A DNA stretch of 64,000 bases, from the NCBI GenBank assembly GCA_903884235.1, contig CAISEB010000020.1, forward strand, positions 62,001 to 126,000, given 5' to 3'. Positions 42,075-51,393 of this stretch are shown here, piece after piece (positions within the stretch are counted from its first letter, which is position 1; every line of letters begins with the position of its first letter). Source of the DNA: an uncultured Pseudomonadota bacterium. GTDB lineage: Bacteria > Pseudomonadota > Gammaproteobacteria > Steroidobacterales > Steroidobacteraceae. The notes under the pieces were generated by a model, which was not told the DNA's origin, ran no database searches, and saw only the letters and a list, made by a program, of their open reading frames with translations. The position numbers were made by a program, and so were the translations under genes.

Positions 42075-44768
42075 ATGCCGCGAATTACCCGCCCCACCCC
42101 GCGCAGTTCGCTGCTGCCTGCGGTCTGCCTCATGGCGGCGTTGGCGATTGCGTCGCGCGGCAATGCGGCTGAGCCACTCCGGGCGACGCTCAGCTGGCGC
42201 GGGGCAACGACATCGGTCGAGGTGACTTCGGTCGATCGTGACCTGCGGCGCTATGCATTTCATCACCGCGACGCGAATGCGAAGCGCCAGCAGCGCGTCG
42301 TCGCGGAGACATCAGCCGGGTCCCGGCTGCGAACGGGCAGCGCGCTGTTCGATGGCCTGTACGCACTCGCGCTCGAGGAGGCGAGGCAGGACAGCGTCGA
42401 CGAGATCCGCGACGGGCAGTTCAACGACGGAAAACCCATCCCATGCCGCTGCTTCGAGACTGGCCTCAAGTGGCCCTACGTGTGGACGCGCGACATCTCC
42501 TATTCCGTCGACCTGTCCCTCGCGGCGCTGGACCCCGAACGTTCGCAGGCGTCGCTGATGTTCAAGACGTCGCGAGTGCGCCCGGAACTCGTGGCGGCGG
42601 GAGTCGCGGACGTGCGCGTCGTCGCCCAGGACACCGGCAGCGGTGGGAGCTGGCCGGTGAGCACCGATCGCGTCGTCTGGATCCATGCGGCGACGGACGT
42701 CGTCGATGCGCTCGGCCCTGCCGGCCAGTCGCTGCGCGCGGACGTGCTGCAGATCGCGAGAGACACTCTCGCGCAGGACCGACGCCATGCGTACGACGCG
42801 CGCGCCGGGCTCTACCGTGGCGAGACCTCATTCCTCGACTGGCGCGAACAGACCTATCCCGCGTGGACGAAGGACGACACTCGCTTCATCGCGGAGGGCT
42901 TCGCGCTGTCGACGAACGTGCTCCACTACGCCGCGCTGCGCGACACGGCTCGGCTCCTGCGCCCGACGGATCCCACTGGCGCGATCCGTTTCGACGCCGA
43001 GGCGGATGCGCTCAAGGCCGCGATCAACGCACGGTTCTGGGTGCCGACGTCCCACCTCTACGCGAGCTACCTGTCGCGTGACCTCGCGCCGGCGAACGCA
43101 TATGACCTGCTCGGCATCGCCCTCGCGATCGAGCATGGCGTCGCGGACCCGCAACGCGCACGCGAGATGCTCGCGGCCTACCCCGTGACGCATGCGGGAC
43201 CGCCTGTGATCTGGCCCGAGCAGCCGAGTGTCGCCATCTACCACAACCGCGCAATCTGGCAGTTCGTGACGGCGTACGCCTTGCGGGCCGCGATCGTGGC
43301 GGGGGATCCCGCGCACGCGACCGCGTACGCGGAATCGATCGTGCGCGGCGTCGCGTTGTCGCTGTCCAACTATGAGAACCAGGAGTTCCTGACACAGAGC
43401 ACCGTGTTTTCGGACGGGCCGCTGAGTGGGCCGGTCATCAATTCGCCCCGGCAACTCTGGTCGGTCGCCGGCTACGCCGGCATGGTCATCCACGACCTGT
43501 TCGGCATCCAGGTAGGCGATGGAGGCACCGTCACCGTCGCACCGGCTCTGCCGGGCGCGTTCGCGCATCGCATCGCGAGCGGGCACCGCCCGTTGGTCCT
43601 GAAGCACGTCGCCATCGCGGGAAGGACGCTGGATCTGACGCTCGACCTTCCGGCATCGTGGCGGGACGATGACGTCCTGGAGGTCGCAATGCTCGAGATC
43701 GACGGGCTGCCGACACGGGCGGGCGAGCCTGTGGCCCTCGGCGCGCATCGCATCCTCGCGCACCTTCAGGCAACGCATACGACACCAGTGCCGGTCTACG
43801 TCGTGGACGCCAAAGATCCGTTGCACCTGACGGAGACCGAGCACCGAACGCTGTTTGCACCACCTGTGCCTGTTCTTCGCAAGGAGGAACTCGATGCGGA
43901 CAAGGCTGTGACGGGCGTTCGACTGCGCGTCGACCTCCCGAACCCGTGGCAGCTCTATCGGGACGGCGTCCTGACGAACGACGTCGCAGCAGGTGAGGGG
44001 CGTTATACCGAACGCGATCCCGATCGGATCCACTGCTTCGCCGCGACAGTGTCCTGGCCGGACGACGGACATCGATCGCTGCCGTCCCGCGAGCATTGCA
44101 TTCCGCGAGACCCGCCCGAGTTCGTGACCGGCCATGATCAGTGCTTCTCGGCGACCGATCCGAAGCGCACATTTGAGGTCCACGTGCCTACACTCGCCGG
44201 GCTTCCGGCGAGGGACACGGTCGGGTGCTCCCACACCCAGGAGCGGACCTACGAGGCGAGTATGGGGTTGCGCGGCGCTGGCGACACCGCACAGGCGATC
44301 CTGTCCGACGGCAAGACCTCCTTCATGGACTGGGGTTCCGTGGGCGACCGGTTGGAATTTTCCGACACTCCGACCACTGACGGACCGCAGCGACTGACAC
44401 TGACCTATTCGAACGGGTACGGTCCCGTGAACACGGGCGTCACGGCCGCGGTCAAGGAAGTCACGGTCAGCTGTCCGTCGATGATCGAGCCGCAGCGCGG
44501 CACGCTCGTCATGCCCCACCTTGCGAACTCTTCCGTGATCGACCTCTCGACCGCATTCCATTACCAGGCGAAGCGCGGCGAGGCGTGCCACGTCGTGGTA
44601 ACCGACGGATTCAACATGTCCTACCTGTCCCACTTCGCCCTGTACACCGCCGCACGCGGCGGCAAATCCGGCGCTTGGAACCGAGCATCGATCTACCGCG
44701 CGACCGTGACGCCACTCGCCGACCGCTTTGCGGCGACCGATCAAGCCCCGGCACCGCCGGCGCGATAG
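42075..44768 (+). CDS. large secreted six-hairpin glycosidase-like protein
   Basis: An 897-residue exported protein with a signal peptide (residues 1-31). Residues about 90-500 look like an (alpha/alpha)6 barrel of the six-hairpin glycosidase superfamily: CFETGLKWPYVWTRDISYSVDLSLAALDP, WIHAATDVVDALG, GETSFLDWREQTYPAW, EGFALSTNVLHYAALRDTA, IWPEQPSVAIYHNRAIWQFV and NSPRQLWSVAGYAGMVIHDLFGIQ. The W-T-R-D-I-S and TSFLDWRE carboxylates are candidate catalytic acids. The C-terminal 300 residues (from about 590) are beta-rich, with cysteines, and may bind carbohydrate. It probably hydrolyses a sugar polymer or glycoside outside the cytoplasm. A hydrolase gene follows after 30 bases. I cannot assign a GH family number. 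Confidence 0.65.
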   Translation: MPRITRPTPRSSLLPAVCLMAALAIASRGNAAEPLRATLSWRGATTSVEVTSVDRDLRRYAFHHRDANAKRQQRVVAETSAGSRLRTGSALFDGLYALALEEARQDSVDEIRDGQFNDGKPIPCRCFETGLKWPYVWTRDISYSVDLSLAALDPERSQASLMFKTSRVRPELVAAGVADVRVVAQDTGSGGSWPVSTDRVVWIHAATDVVDALGPAGQSLRADVLQIARDTLAQDRRHAYDARAGLYRGETSFLDWREQTYPAWTKDDTRFIAEGFALSTNVLHYAALRDTARLLRPTDPTGAIRFDAEADALKAAINARFWVPTSHLYASYLSRDLAPANAYDLLGIALAIEHGVADPQRAREMLAAYPVTHAGPPVIWPEQPSVAIYHNRAIWQFVTAYALRAAIVAGDPAHATAYAESIVRGVALSLSNYENQEFLTQSTVFSDGPLSGPVINSPRQLWSVAGYAGMVIHDLFGIQVGDGGTVTVAPALPGAFAHRIASGHRPLVLKHVAIAGRTLDLTLDLPASWRDDDVLEVAMLEIDGLPTRAGEPVALGAHRILAHLQATHTTPVPVYVVDAKDPLHLTETEHRTLFAPPVPVLRKEELDADKAVTGVRLRVDLPNPWQLYRDGVLTNDVAAGEGRYTERDPDRIHCFAATVSWPDDGHRSLPSREHCIPRDPPEFVTGHDQCFSATDPKRTFEVHVPTLAGLPARDTVGCSHTQERTYEASMGLRGAGDTAQAILSDGKTSFMDWGSVGDRLEFSDTPTTDGPQRLTLTYSNGYGPVNTGVTAAVKEVTVSCPSMIEPQRGTLVMPHLANSSVIDLSTAFHYQAKRGEACHVVVTDGFNMSYLSHFALYTAARGGKSGAWNRASIYRATVTPLADRFAATDQAPAPPAR

Positions 44769-44798
44769 ACTCTCTCGACCCGAATCGCAGGATCCACC

Positions 44799-45734
44799 AT
44801 GCCGTACCTTCCTCGAATCTTCGGACGCGCCCTGATCGCGGCGCTCCTCGCCCTCCCCGTCGCATCTTCCTGGGCCGCGACGGCGACGGCGCCGCCGCTC
44901 GGCGTCGACCTCGACCAGTTCGACAGGTCGAAGCAGGTCATGCAGCTCCCGAACGGGATCTCGCTCGGCTACGTCGAGATCGGACCTCGCACCGGTCGCC
45001 CCGTCGTGCTGATCCACGGCTACACCGACAATGCACGCGACTGGGTGCCGATGCTGCCGTACCTGGACAAGTCGACGCGGCTGATCCTCGTCGACATCCG
45101 CGGCCACGGCCTGTCGAGCAAGCCGGAGTGCTGCTACACGCGCGTCGACTTCGCCTATGACATCAAGCTGCTGCTCGATGCCCTCAAGGTGGCGGAAGCC
45201 GACATCGTCGGGCATTCGCTCGGCAGCATCATCGCCCAGACCTTCGCTGAGTACTGGCCGGAGCGTACGCATCGGCTGGTGCTGATCGCATCGACGGGCG
45301 GGTCCCATCCTTCGTGCGCGGCAGGCGAGGCGAAGCCGATGGATTTTCGCAGCGAGATCGTGAAGCTCAAGGATCCCATCGATCCCGACTCGCCGTGGAT
45401 GGTCGAGTGGTGGGCATCGCCGACGCCTGTGGACGAGGATTTCATCCGCCGCCAGCGGAAGGACTCGGCACAGATCCCCGTGAAGGTCTGGTTGGCGGTG
45501 CTCGAGCAGGGCCTTTCCGGCAATGACCTGCAGTCCACGCTGCCGTGGATCAAGGCGCCGACCCTGCTCGTCTGGGGCGAGAAGGATCCGATCATGGTCG
45601 ACAAGGACCGCTGCGCACTGATCAAGGGCATGCCGGCCGCGCAGGTCAAGATCTTCCCCGGGCTCGGACACAATCCGTTCTGGGAACAGCCGGCGCAGGT
45701 CGTCCAGGCCCTCGAGGCATTCCTGCGGCAATAG
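44799..45734 (+). CDS. secreted alpha/beta hydrolase
   Basis: A 311-residue exported hydrolase: signal peptide residues 1-26, oxyanion strand PVVLIHGYTDNARDW (near 68), nucleophile S140 in VGHSLGSIIAQ, acid residue in VWGEKDPIMVD (near 264) and catalytic histidine in FPGLGHNPFWEQP (near 288). This is a complete catalytic triad of the esterase/lactonase/haloperoxidase-like group. It lies 30 bases after the glycosidase-like gene and is likely co-transcribed, perhaps removing ester groups from the same material. It ends before a good terminator. Confidence 0.83.
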   Translation: MPYLPRIFGRALIAALLALPVASSWAATATAPPLGVDLDQFDRSKQVMQLPNGISLGYVEIGPRTGRPVVLIHGYTDNARDWVPMLPYLDKSTRLILVDIRGHGLSSKPECCYTRVDFAYDIKLLLDALKVAEADIVGHSLGSIIAQTFAEYWPERTHRLVLIASTGGSHPSCAAGEAKPMDFRSEIVKLKDPIDPDSPWMVEWWASPTPVDEDFIRRQRKDSAQIPVKVWLAVLEQGLSGNDLQSTLPWIKAPTLLVWGEKDPIMVDKDRCALIKGMPAAQVKIFPGLGHNPFWEQPAQVVQALEAFLRQ

Positions 45735-45745
45735 ACCTGGTCCGA

Positions 45746-45768
45746 GCGGGCGCCGACGAGGCGCCCGC
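45746..45768 (+). terminator. terminator hairpin behind the secreted hydrolase
   Basis: GCGGGCGCC and GGCGCCCGC make a perfect 9-bp stem with a 5-base loop, starting 12 bases after the hydrolase stop. Confidence 0.65.
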
Positions 45769-45859
45769 CCGCTGCGACGAGCCGCGAGTCGGCGGTCGCT
45801 CGGCCCGCGTCTTACTTCCCGTGCACGCGCCGTGCACGTCCAAGGGAAGGAGCGGAGCC

Positions 45860-46210
45860 ATGAAGCAAGCCATCACTCTGGCCGTCGCGTCGATCGCGTT
45901 GTCGGCCGCGTTGACCGCGGGAGCAGCCAACATCGGCACGGACGAGCAGCCGGTCATCAAGACCGAGCACGTCCATGCGGCCGACCTCGATCTCGCGCGC
46001 AGCGCCGACGTGGCGACGCTGTACGGGCGCCTCAAGCGGGCGGCGGTGCGGGTCTGCGTGGTCCCGACCGGTTCGCGTTTCGAATTGGTCGACGAGGCGT
46101 GCCGTCGGCGGGCTCTCGCGGACGCGGTCGCGCAGGTCGGCAGCGCCGAACTCACCACGTTGCACGAACATCGCGGCGCCGTGCGCCAGCTGGCGGCGAA
46201 TGCCCGCTGA
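45860..46210 (+). CDS. UrcA-family secreted small protein
   Basis: A 116-residue protein with a signal peptide (residues 1-23). The mature part has the UrcA pattern: a VHAADLDLARSADVATLYGRLKRAAVRVC helix-rich stretch, two cysteines (VRVCVVP and EACRRRAL) and a C-terminal helix. UrcA proteins are common in alpha- and gammaproteobacteria and have no known function. GGAG lies upstream of ATG 45860. It is convergent with the repressor gene, one base apart. Confidence 0.75.
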   Translation: MKQAITLAVASIALSAALTAGAANIGTDEQPVIKTEHVHAADLDLARSADVATLYGRLKRAAVRVCVVPTGSRFELVDEACRRRALADAVAQVGSAELTTLHEHRGAVRQLAANAR

Positions 46211-46211
46211 A

Positions 46212-46874
46212 TCAGCCCGCGTCCGCGTCCCCGGTGAGCCGGGACGCGTGGCGCGGGTATAGCGCCGCGAGCTGCCGCAGCGCGAGCGTCTCGAGGTCCG
46301 TGCGTCGCAGACCGTCGGTCCCCGTGAGCAGCTCGAGCCAGAGCCCGTGGCAGGTCGAGGCGACGAGCTTGGCGGCGCTCGCCGCGGACAGGCCTGGCCC
46401 GCCATCCGCGAGCCCGTCGCACAGGCTCTCGAGCATGCGGTCGTGCGTCCGGTCGTGGCCCGCGCACACCTCGCGGTACTGCGGTCGCGCCTTCACCTCG
46501 CCCCAGAACGCGAACCACACCGCGATCTTCTTGCGCTGGCAAATCGACGGCGCGAAGTAGCATTCGACGAAGCGACGCAGGCGCAGGGCGCCATCGTCGC
46601 CAGCCGCCGCGACACCGACGCGCCAGGCCGCCTCGAACTCCTCGGCGAGCGAGCGCAGCACGGCCGTGAACAGCATTTCCTTGCTGTCGAAGTACTGGTT
46701 GATCGACCCGACCGCCATGCCGGCACGCGCAGCGACATCCTGCACGGTGGTCTCGCGCAGCCCGAGCGTGCTGATGCACTCGAGCGCCGCGTCGGTGAGC
46801 TGCGCCGCGCGCTGCGCCCGCCGGACGGCGCGGCCGTCTGGCCGCTCGATTTTCCGAATCGATGGGTTGTGCAC
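46212..46874 (-). CDS. TetR-family repressor, BetI-like
   Basis: A 220-residue regulator: N-terminal helix-turn-helix (DAALECISTLGLRETTVQDVAARAGMAVGSINQYFDSKEML, residues about 28-69) and a C-terminal ligand domain of the BetI type, with IAVWFAFWGEVKARPQYREVCAGHDRTHDRML matching the BetI WLAFW region. BetI senses choline and represses choline-to-betaine genes. It is divergent from an MttB-family gene, with a 24-bp palindrome between them, so it most likely controls that gene and itself in response to a quaternary amine. The start is GTG 46874. It is the only clear transcription factor in the window. Confidence 0.82.
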   Translation of the reverse strand: MHNPSIRKIERPDGRAVRRAQRAAQLTDAALECISTLGLRETTVQDVAARAGMAVGSINQYFDSKEMLFTAVLRSLAEEFEAAWRVGVAAAGDDGALRLRRFVECYFAPSICQRKKIAVWFAFWGEVKARPQYREVCAGHDRTHDRMLESLCDGLADGGPGLSAASAAKLVASTCHGLWLELLTGTDGLRRTDLETLALRQLAALYPRHASRLTGDADAG

Positions 46875-46935
46875 GCGGTCACCCCGGACGTACGATTTTG
46901 TTAACTTACTGTTTAAATGGATCTTTGTCCACTTA

Positions 46936-46959
46936 TTATGAATGAACGTTCATTCATAA
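46936..46959. promoter_or_regulatory. 24-bp perfect palindromic operator
   Basis: A perfect 24-bp palindrome centred at 46947/46948 with core ATGAATGAACGTTCATTCAT lies between the BetI-like repressor and the MttB gene, in a stretch far richer in A and T than the rest of the window. TATTAT at 46934-46939 could be a -10 element it would cover. It is the natural binding site for the adjacent repressor. Confidence 0.75.
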
Positions 46960-47027
46960 ATGACTTGACGAGACGCTTCCGCGCGACGAAGCTTCGGGTT
47001 CCTCAACGGCCCCTCGACGAGATACCC

Positions 47028-48608
47028 ATGACACACCGCGACCCGATGCCCGGCCGGCCTGGCCGCACCCGTGGATCCCGCGTCGCGGAACGCCGTTCGA
47101 TCCGACGCTCGAGCGCCGTGAGTCCGGGACTGGCCGGCGGCACGTACCAGCCACTCTCGCCGTCCGACGTGCAGCGGATCGCGGACGCCGCGCTCGATGT
47201 GCTGGCGCGCATCGGGTTCAGCGCGATCACCGACGAGATCCGCGACTACGCCCTCGCCGGCGGTGCCCATTTCAACGAGCACGGCCGCCTCTGCTTCCCG
47301 CGCCCGATGGTCGAGGACCTGATCGCGGGCGCGGCGCGCGAGATCGTCTACCACGGCCGGGATCCGGCCCGGACCGTGCGCTCCGGGGGCAACCGGGTGT
47401 TCTTCGCGACCTCCGGCGAAGCCGTGCGCTACGTGGACCCCGAGACCGGCGCCTACAGGCCCTCGACACTCCTCGACCTGTACGACTTCTGGCGCATGGG
47501 CGACTTCCTCGAGCACATCGACTTCTGCGGCCAGCAGGTCGTCGCCACCGACGTCTGCGAGGACGCGCGCCTGCACTCGATCAACATCGCCTACGCCGGC
47601 GCCGCGGCCACGACGAAGCCGTTCAGCATCTCCCTCGCCGAGGCATCGACCGTCGCCGACGTCGAGTCCGTGTGGGACACGATCCTCGGACGGAGCGGCG
47701 CATTTCGCGAGCGGCCGTTCGCGGCGATCGGCGTGTGCCCGGTCGTCTCGCCGCTGCGCTTCGGGCCCGACACCTCCGGGGTCCTCTGCGAGGCCGCGCG
47801 CCGTGGCCTGCCGGTCTCGGCCTGCACCGCGCCGCAGGCCGGTGCGACCGCGCCCGCGGCGCTCGCCGGCGCGCTCGTGCAATGCACCGCCGAGGCGCTC
47901 GCGATCGTCGTCCTCGTCAACCTGATCAATCCGGGCGGTCCGGTGGACTTCGGTCCCTGGACGTTCGTCGCCGACCTGCGCACGGGGGCCTTCACGGGGG
48001 GCGGTGGCGAGGAAGCGGTGCTGCAGGCGGCGACCGCGCAGATCGCGAGGCACTTCGGGCTGCCGGGCATTTCAGCAGCCGGCATGACCGACGCGAAGCG
48101 CCCGGACTACCAGGCCGGCTACGAGAAGGGCATGACGATCGCGATGAGTGCCCTCGCCGGCGTCAACATGATCTGCGAGTCGGCCGGCATGATGGGCAGC
48201 CTGATGGGCTGCTCGCTCGAGTCGATGCTGATGGACAACGACCTGATCGGTGCGATCCAGCGCTCCATGCGCGGCATCGAGGTCAGCGACGAATCGCTGT
48301 CGCTGGACGTCATCGAGCGGACGGTGCTCGGGCCCGCCCACTACCTCGGTGCGCCGCAGACGCTGTCGCTGATGGAGTCGGAATACCTCTACCCGAAGGT
48401 GGGCGACCGCACCTCGCTGTCCGAGTGGGAGTACCGGGGCTCGCCCGACCTGATGAAGATCGCGCGCGAGCGCGTCCGGGAGATCATGTCCAGCCACTAT
48501 CCCGACACGCTCGGCGACGGCGTCGATGCCCGGGTGCGGCGCACTTTCGACATCCGGCTGCCCGAGGAGATGATGCGTGCCGGCAATTCACGGTGGACGC
48601 GCGCCTGA
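47028..48608 (+). CDS. trimethylamine methyltransferase (MttB) family protein, second copy
   Basis: A 526-residue MttB-superfamily protein, distinct from the one at 3.8-5.3 kb. Family marks are YQPLSPSDVQRIADAALDVLARIGF near the start, LVNLINPGGPVDFGPWTFVADLRTG, GISAAGMTDAKRPDYQAGYEKGMT and the CESAGMMGSLMGCSLESMLMDNDLIGAIQRSMRGIEV block. No in-frame amber codon is present. ATG 47028 is used; frames reaching further upstream run through the operator and are unlikely. Control by a BetI-like repressor suggests a quaternary amine substrate. No corrinoid protein gene is linked. Confidence 0.85.
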   Translation: MTHRDPMPGRPGRTRGSRVAERRSIRRSSAVSPGLAGGTYQPLSPSDVQRIADAALDVLARIGFSAITDEIRDYALAGGAHFNEHGRLCFPRPMVEDLIAGAAREIVYHGRDPARTVRSGGNRVFFATSGEAVRYVDPETGAYRPSTLLDLYDFWRMGDFLEHIDFCGQQVVATDVCEDARLHSINIAYAGAAATTKPFSISLAEASTVADVESVWDTILGRSGAFRERPFAAIGVCPVVSPLRFGPDTSGVLCEAARRGLPVSACTAPQAGATAPAALAGALVQCTAEALAIVVLVNLINPGGPVDFGPWTFVADLRTGAFTGGGGEEAVLQAATAQIARHFGLPGISAAGMTDAKRPDYQAGYEKGMTIAMSALAGVNMICESAGMMGSLMGCSLESMLMDNDLIGAIQRSMRGIEVSDESLSLDVIERTVLGPAHYLGAPQTLSLMESEYLYPKVGDRTSLSEWEYRGSPDLMKIARERVREIMSSHYPDTLGDGVDARVRRTFDIRLPEEMMRAGNSRWTRA

Positions 48609-48669
48609 ACGACGGGGTTGGCACGCGCGGTCGGCACGCCGACAATGCGGGACCAGCCAGGGGAGCCCG

Positions 48670-49401
48670 ATGACCCGCCGCCAGCCCTACTTCACGCCCG
48701 CGACGTTCCGCTTCCTCCGCTCACTCGGCCGCCACAACGAGCGGGAGTGGTTCCACGCCCACAAGGATGAGTACGAGACGGTCGTGCGGGAACCCGCGAT
48801 CCGCCTGATCACCGACCTCGCCGATCCGTTGCGAGCGATCAGCCCGATGCTGGTGGCGAACCCCCGCGGCGTCGGCGGCTCGCTGTTCCGCATCAATCGC
48901 GACACGCGCTTCTCGGGCGACAAGAGCCCGTACAAGACGCACGTCGGCATGAGCTTCTACCACGCGGCGACGAAGGCGATGTCACGGGGACCGGGTGGCA
49001 CCGCGGCAATGGGCCGCCTGGACGCGCCGGGGCTCTACCTGCACGTCGCGCCCACGGGGTCCTTCACGGGGGGCGGCATCTGGCACCCGCAGCCCCCGAC
49101 CCTGAAGCGGCTGAGGGACTTCATCACCGACAATCCCCGCAGCTGGAAGGCGGCGACACGCAGCCCGAAGTTCCTGAAGGTGTTCCACCTCGCGGGCGAG
49201 TCGCTCGTCCGTCCGCCACGCGGCTACGACCCGGCACACGAGCTGATCGCGGACATCCGCCGCAAGGATTTCATCGCCAGTTCAGCGGTCCCGGATGCGG
49301 AACTCTTCGACCCGGCGCTCGTGCGCAAGCTGGTCGCCCGCTACAAGCTGATGCGCCCGATGCTCGACTGGCTCTGCGCGGCGCTCGACCTGGAACTCTG
49401 A
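48670..49401 (+). CDS. DUF2461-family protein
   Basis: A 243-residue protein of the widespread DUF2461 (TIGR02453) family: YFTPATFRFLRSLGRHNEREWFHAHKDEYE at the start, FRINRDTRFSGDKSPYKTHVGMSFYH (residues about 76-101) and the GIWHPQPPTLKRLRDFI segment. The role of the family is unknown. GGGGAG precedes ATG 48670. It lies 61 bases after the MttB gene and is convergent with the next gene. Confidence 0.88.
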   Translation: MTRRQPYFTPATFRFLRSLGRHNEREWFHAHKDEYETVVREPAIRLITDLADPLRAISPMLVANPRGVGGSLFRINRDTRFSGDKSPYKTHVGMSFYHAATKAMSRGPGGTAAMGRLDAPGLYLHVAPTGSFTGGGIWHPQPPTLKRLRDFITDNPRSWKAATRSPKFLKVFHLAGESLVRPPRGYDPAHELIADIRRKDFIASSAVPDAELFDPALVRKLVARYKLMRPMLDWLCAALDLEL

Positions 49402-49410
49402 GCGCCGGGA

Positions 49411-49665
49411 TCAGCCGGTGGCCGGCGTCGCGCCACCGATGACCTTCATGACGAACACCGCGCGATCCGGCCCCTCGAACGTGCCGCGCATCTCCGAGCG
49501 GATCGCGTCGAGCACGACGTCGAACTCGCCGCGCACCTGCGTGCTCAGCGAGTTGTACTCGAACGTAAGGCCCGGGTGACGCGACAGGCGCGCGATGAAG
49601 TCCTTGATCGGCGGGATGTACTCCCCGTTCAGGGGATAGAGACTCATGTCGACCGCGATCTGCAT
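49411..49665 (-). CDS. YkoF/MTH1187-type thiamine-binding-fold protein
   Basis: An 84-residue protein starting MQIAVDMSLYPLNGEYIPPIKDFIARLSRHPGL and continuing STQVRGEFDVVLDAI..FVMKVIGG, the ferredoxin-like repeat of the YkoF-related family. Relatives bind thiamine or pyrimidine precursors. No thiamine genes are nearby, so the ligand is uncertain. Confidence 0.75.
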   Translation of the reverse strand: MQIAVDMSLYPLNGEYIPPIKDFIARLSRHPGLTFEYNSLSTQVRGEFDVVLDAIRSEMRGTFEGPDRAVFVMKVIGGATPATG

Positions 49666-49697
49666 GGTACGAACCTCGTCGCGCGGGAGCAGCGACC

Positions 49698-51392
49698 CTA
49701 GTGGAGGACGCGGCCAACGCCCACGCCGCGCGGATCCGGGACCGCCTCGGAGTGTTCTGGCCCGACCAGGATCGCCTGGATGTCACCGTCCCAACCCTGC
49801 TGCTCGAAGACGTAGCCCCGCGCCTTCAGCGCCGTGATGGTCGGCTCGTCGAGCTGGCGCCACGGTTCCTCGTAGATGAGCTGGGACGGCAGCAGCTGGT
49901 GGTGGAACCGGACCGCCGACACCGCGTCCGTGAGCGACATCCGGAAGTCGTGCCAGTTGCACAGCACCTGGAACACGGTCGTGATGATCCGCGAGCCACC
50001 GGGCGAGCCGATCACCAGCACGACCTTGCCATCCCGTTCCAGGAGCGTCGGGGTCATCGACGACAGCGGTCGCTTGCCCGGTGCGATCGCGTTGGCGTCG
50101 CCCCCGACCACGCCGTACATGTTCGGGGTCCCGGGCTTCACCGAGAAGTCATCCATCTCGTTGTTGAGCAGGAATCCCGCGCCGCGCACGACCTGCCCGT
50201 CCCCGAAGCTGTCGTTCAGGGTGTAGGTGTTCGAGATCGCATTCCCGTCCCGGTCGACGATCGAGAAGTGGGTCGTCTGGTGGTGTTCCCCCAGGCCCGG
50301 CATGACCGCCGGCGTGGGTGACGGTGCATCGGTGCTGATGCCGCGGGCCCGTTCGGCGAGGTAGTCGTCGGCGACGAGGCGCTCGACGGGCACCTTCCAG
50401 TGGTCAGGGTCGCCGAGGTACTCGGCGCGGTCCGCGAACGCGCGCTTCTCGAGCTCGGCGATCAGGTGCACGTACTGCGGCGAGTTGAGCGTGACGCCCT
50501 CGAACCGCGCCGCGGCATCCTCGCGCATCTTGAGCAGCTGGATCAGCGCGATGCCGCCGGAGCTTGGCGGCGGCGCGGTGACCACGTCGTAGCCCGCCCA
50601 CTTGGCGACCAGCGGCTCGCGCCAGACGGCCTTGTACGCCGCGAGGTCGCGCGCGTCGACCAGGCCATGCGAACGGGTCATCTCGCGGACCAGCAGCTGC
50701 GCGGTCTTGCCGTGGTAGAAGTCGGTCGGGCCACTCTTCGCGATGCGCGCGAGCGTCGCGGCGAGTTCGGGCTGGCGCAGGTGCTCGCCCGGCTTCAGGT
50801 CGAAGTAGTCGGTGAAGTTGGTGCGCCCGTTCAGGTCGCGGCGCATGGCCGCGGCACGCGAGGCCTCGACTTCGCTGACGACGAAGCCGTCGCGCGCGAG
50901 CTTGACGGCGGGCGCCACGTCGCGCGCCCAGGGCAGCTTGCCGAAGCGCTTGTGCAGCTCCCACAGGCCCATCACGGTGCCCGGCACGCCGGCCGCGAGC
51001 GCACCGACCGTGCTCGAGTCCTTGATGACCTCGCCGTGCGCATCGAGGTACATACCGGCCGACGCGCGGCGAGGTGCCCGCTCACGGTAGTCTAGGAAGT
51101 AGTTCTTGCCACCGAAGCGGATGGTGGCGAGGCCGCCGCCACCGAGGTTGCCCGCCTCCGGGAACGTGACCGCGAGCGCGAACGCGACGGCGACGGTCGC
51201 GTCGGCCGCGTTGCCACCCGCGTCGAGGATCTCGCCGGCGACGTCCGCCCCGTAGCGATCGGGCGCTGCGACCGCCGCCTGCGTCGCCTGCGCAGTCCCC
51301 GTCGGCGCAAGGCCCGCGGCGGCGACGAGGATAAGGGCGCAAAACACCGTCCGCGCACCGTGCACGATGGCATCCAGGTTTGTTTTCATCAT
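49698..51392 (-). CDS. ggt: gamma-glutamyltransferase
   Basis: A 564-residue periplasmic Ntn hydrolase that cleaves gamma-glutamyl amides such as glutathione or transfers the glutamyl group. Signal peptide residues 1 to about 34; GNAADATVAVAFALAVTFPEAGNLGGGG and DYRERAPR (the substrate arginine) in the large chain; self-cleavage nucleophile T373 in QTTHFSIVDRDGN; and GKRPLSSMTPTLL with GSPGGSRI in the small chain. All key parts are present. It follows the upstream SDR gene by one base, so it ends a three-gene unit. Confidence 0.93.
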   Translation of the reverse strand: MMKTNLDAIVHGARTVFCALILVAAAGLAPTGTAQATQAAVAAPDRYGADVAGEILDAGGNAADATVAVAFALAVTFPEAGNLGGGGLATIRFGGKNYFLDYRERAPRRASAGMYLDAHGEVIKDSSTVGALAAGVPGTVMGLWELHKRFGKLPWARDVAPAVKLARDGFVVSEVEASRAAAMRRDLNGRTNFTDYFDLKPGEHLRQPELAATLARIAKSGPTDFYHGKTAQLLVREMTRSHGLVDARDLAAYKAVWREPLVAKWAGYDVVTAPPPSSGGIALIQLLKMREDAAARFEGVTLNSPQYVHLIAELEKRAFADRAEYLGDPDHWKVPVERLVADDYLAERARGISTDAPSPTPAVMPGLGEHHQTTHFSIVDRDGNAISNTYTLNDSFGDGQVVRGAGFLLNNEMDDFSVKPGTPNMYGVVGGDANAIAPGKRPLSSMTPTLLERDGKVVLVIGSPGGSRIITTVFQVLCNWHDFRMSLTDAVSAVRFHHQLLPSQLIYEEPWRQLDEPTITALKARGYVFEQQGWDGDIQAILVGPEHSEAVPDPRGVGVGRVLH

Positions 51393-51393
51393 G

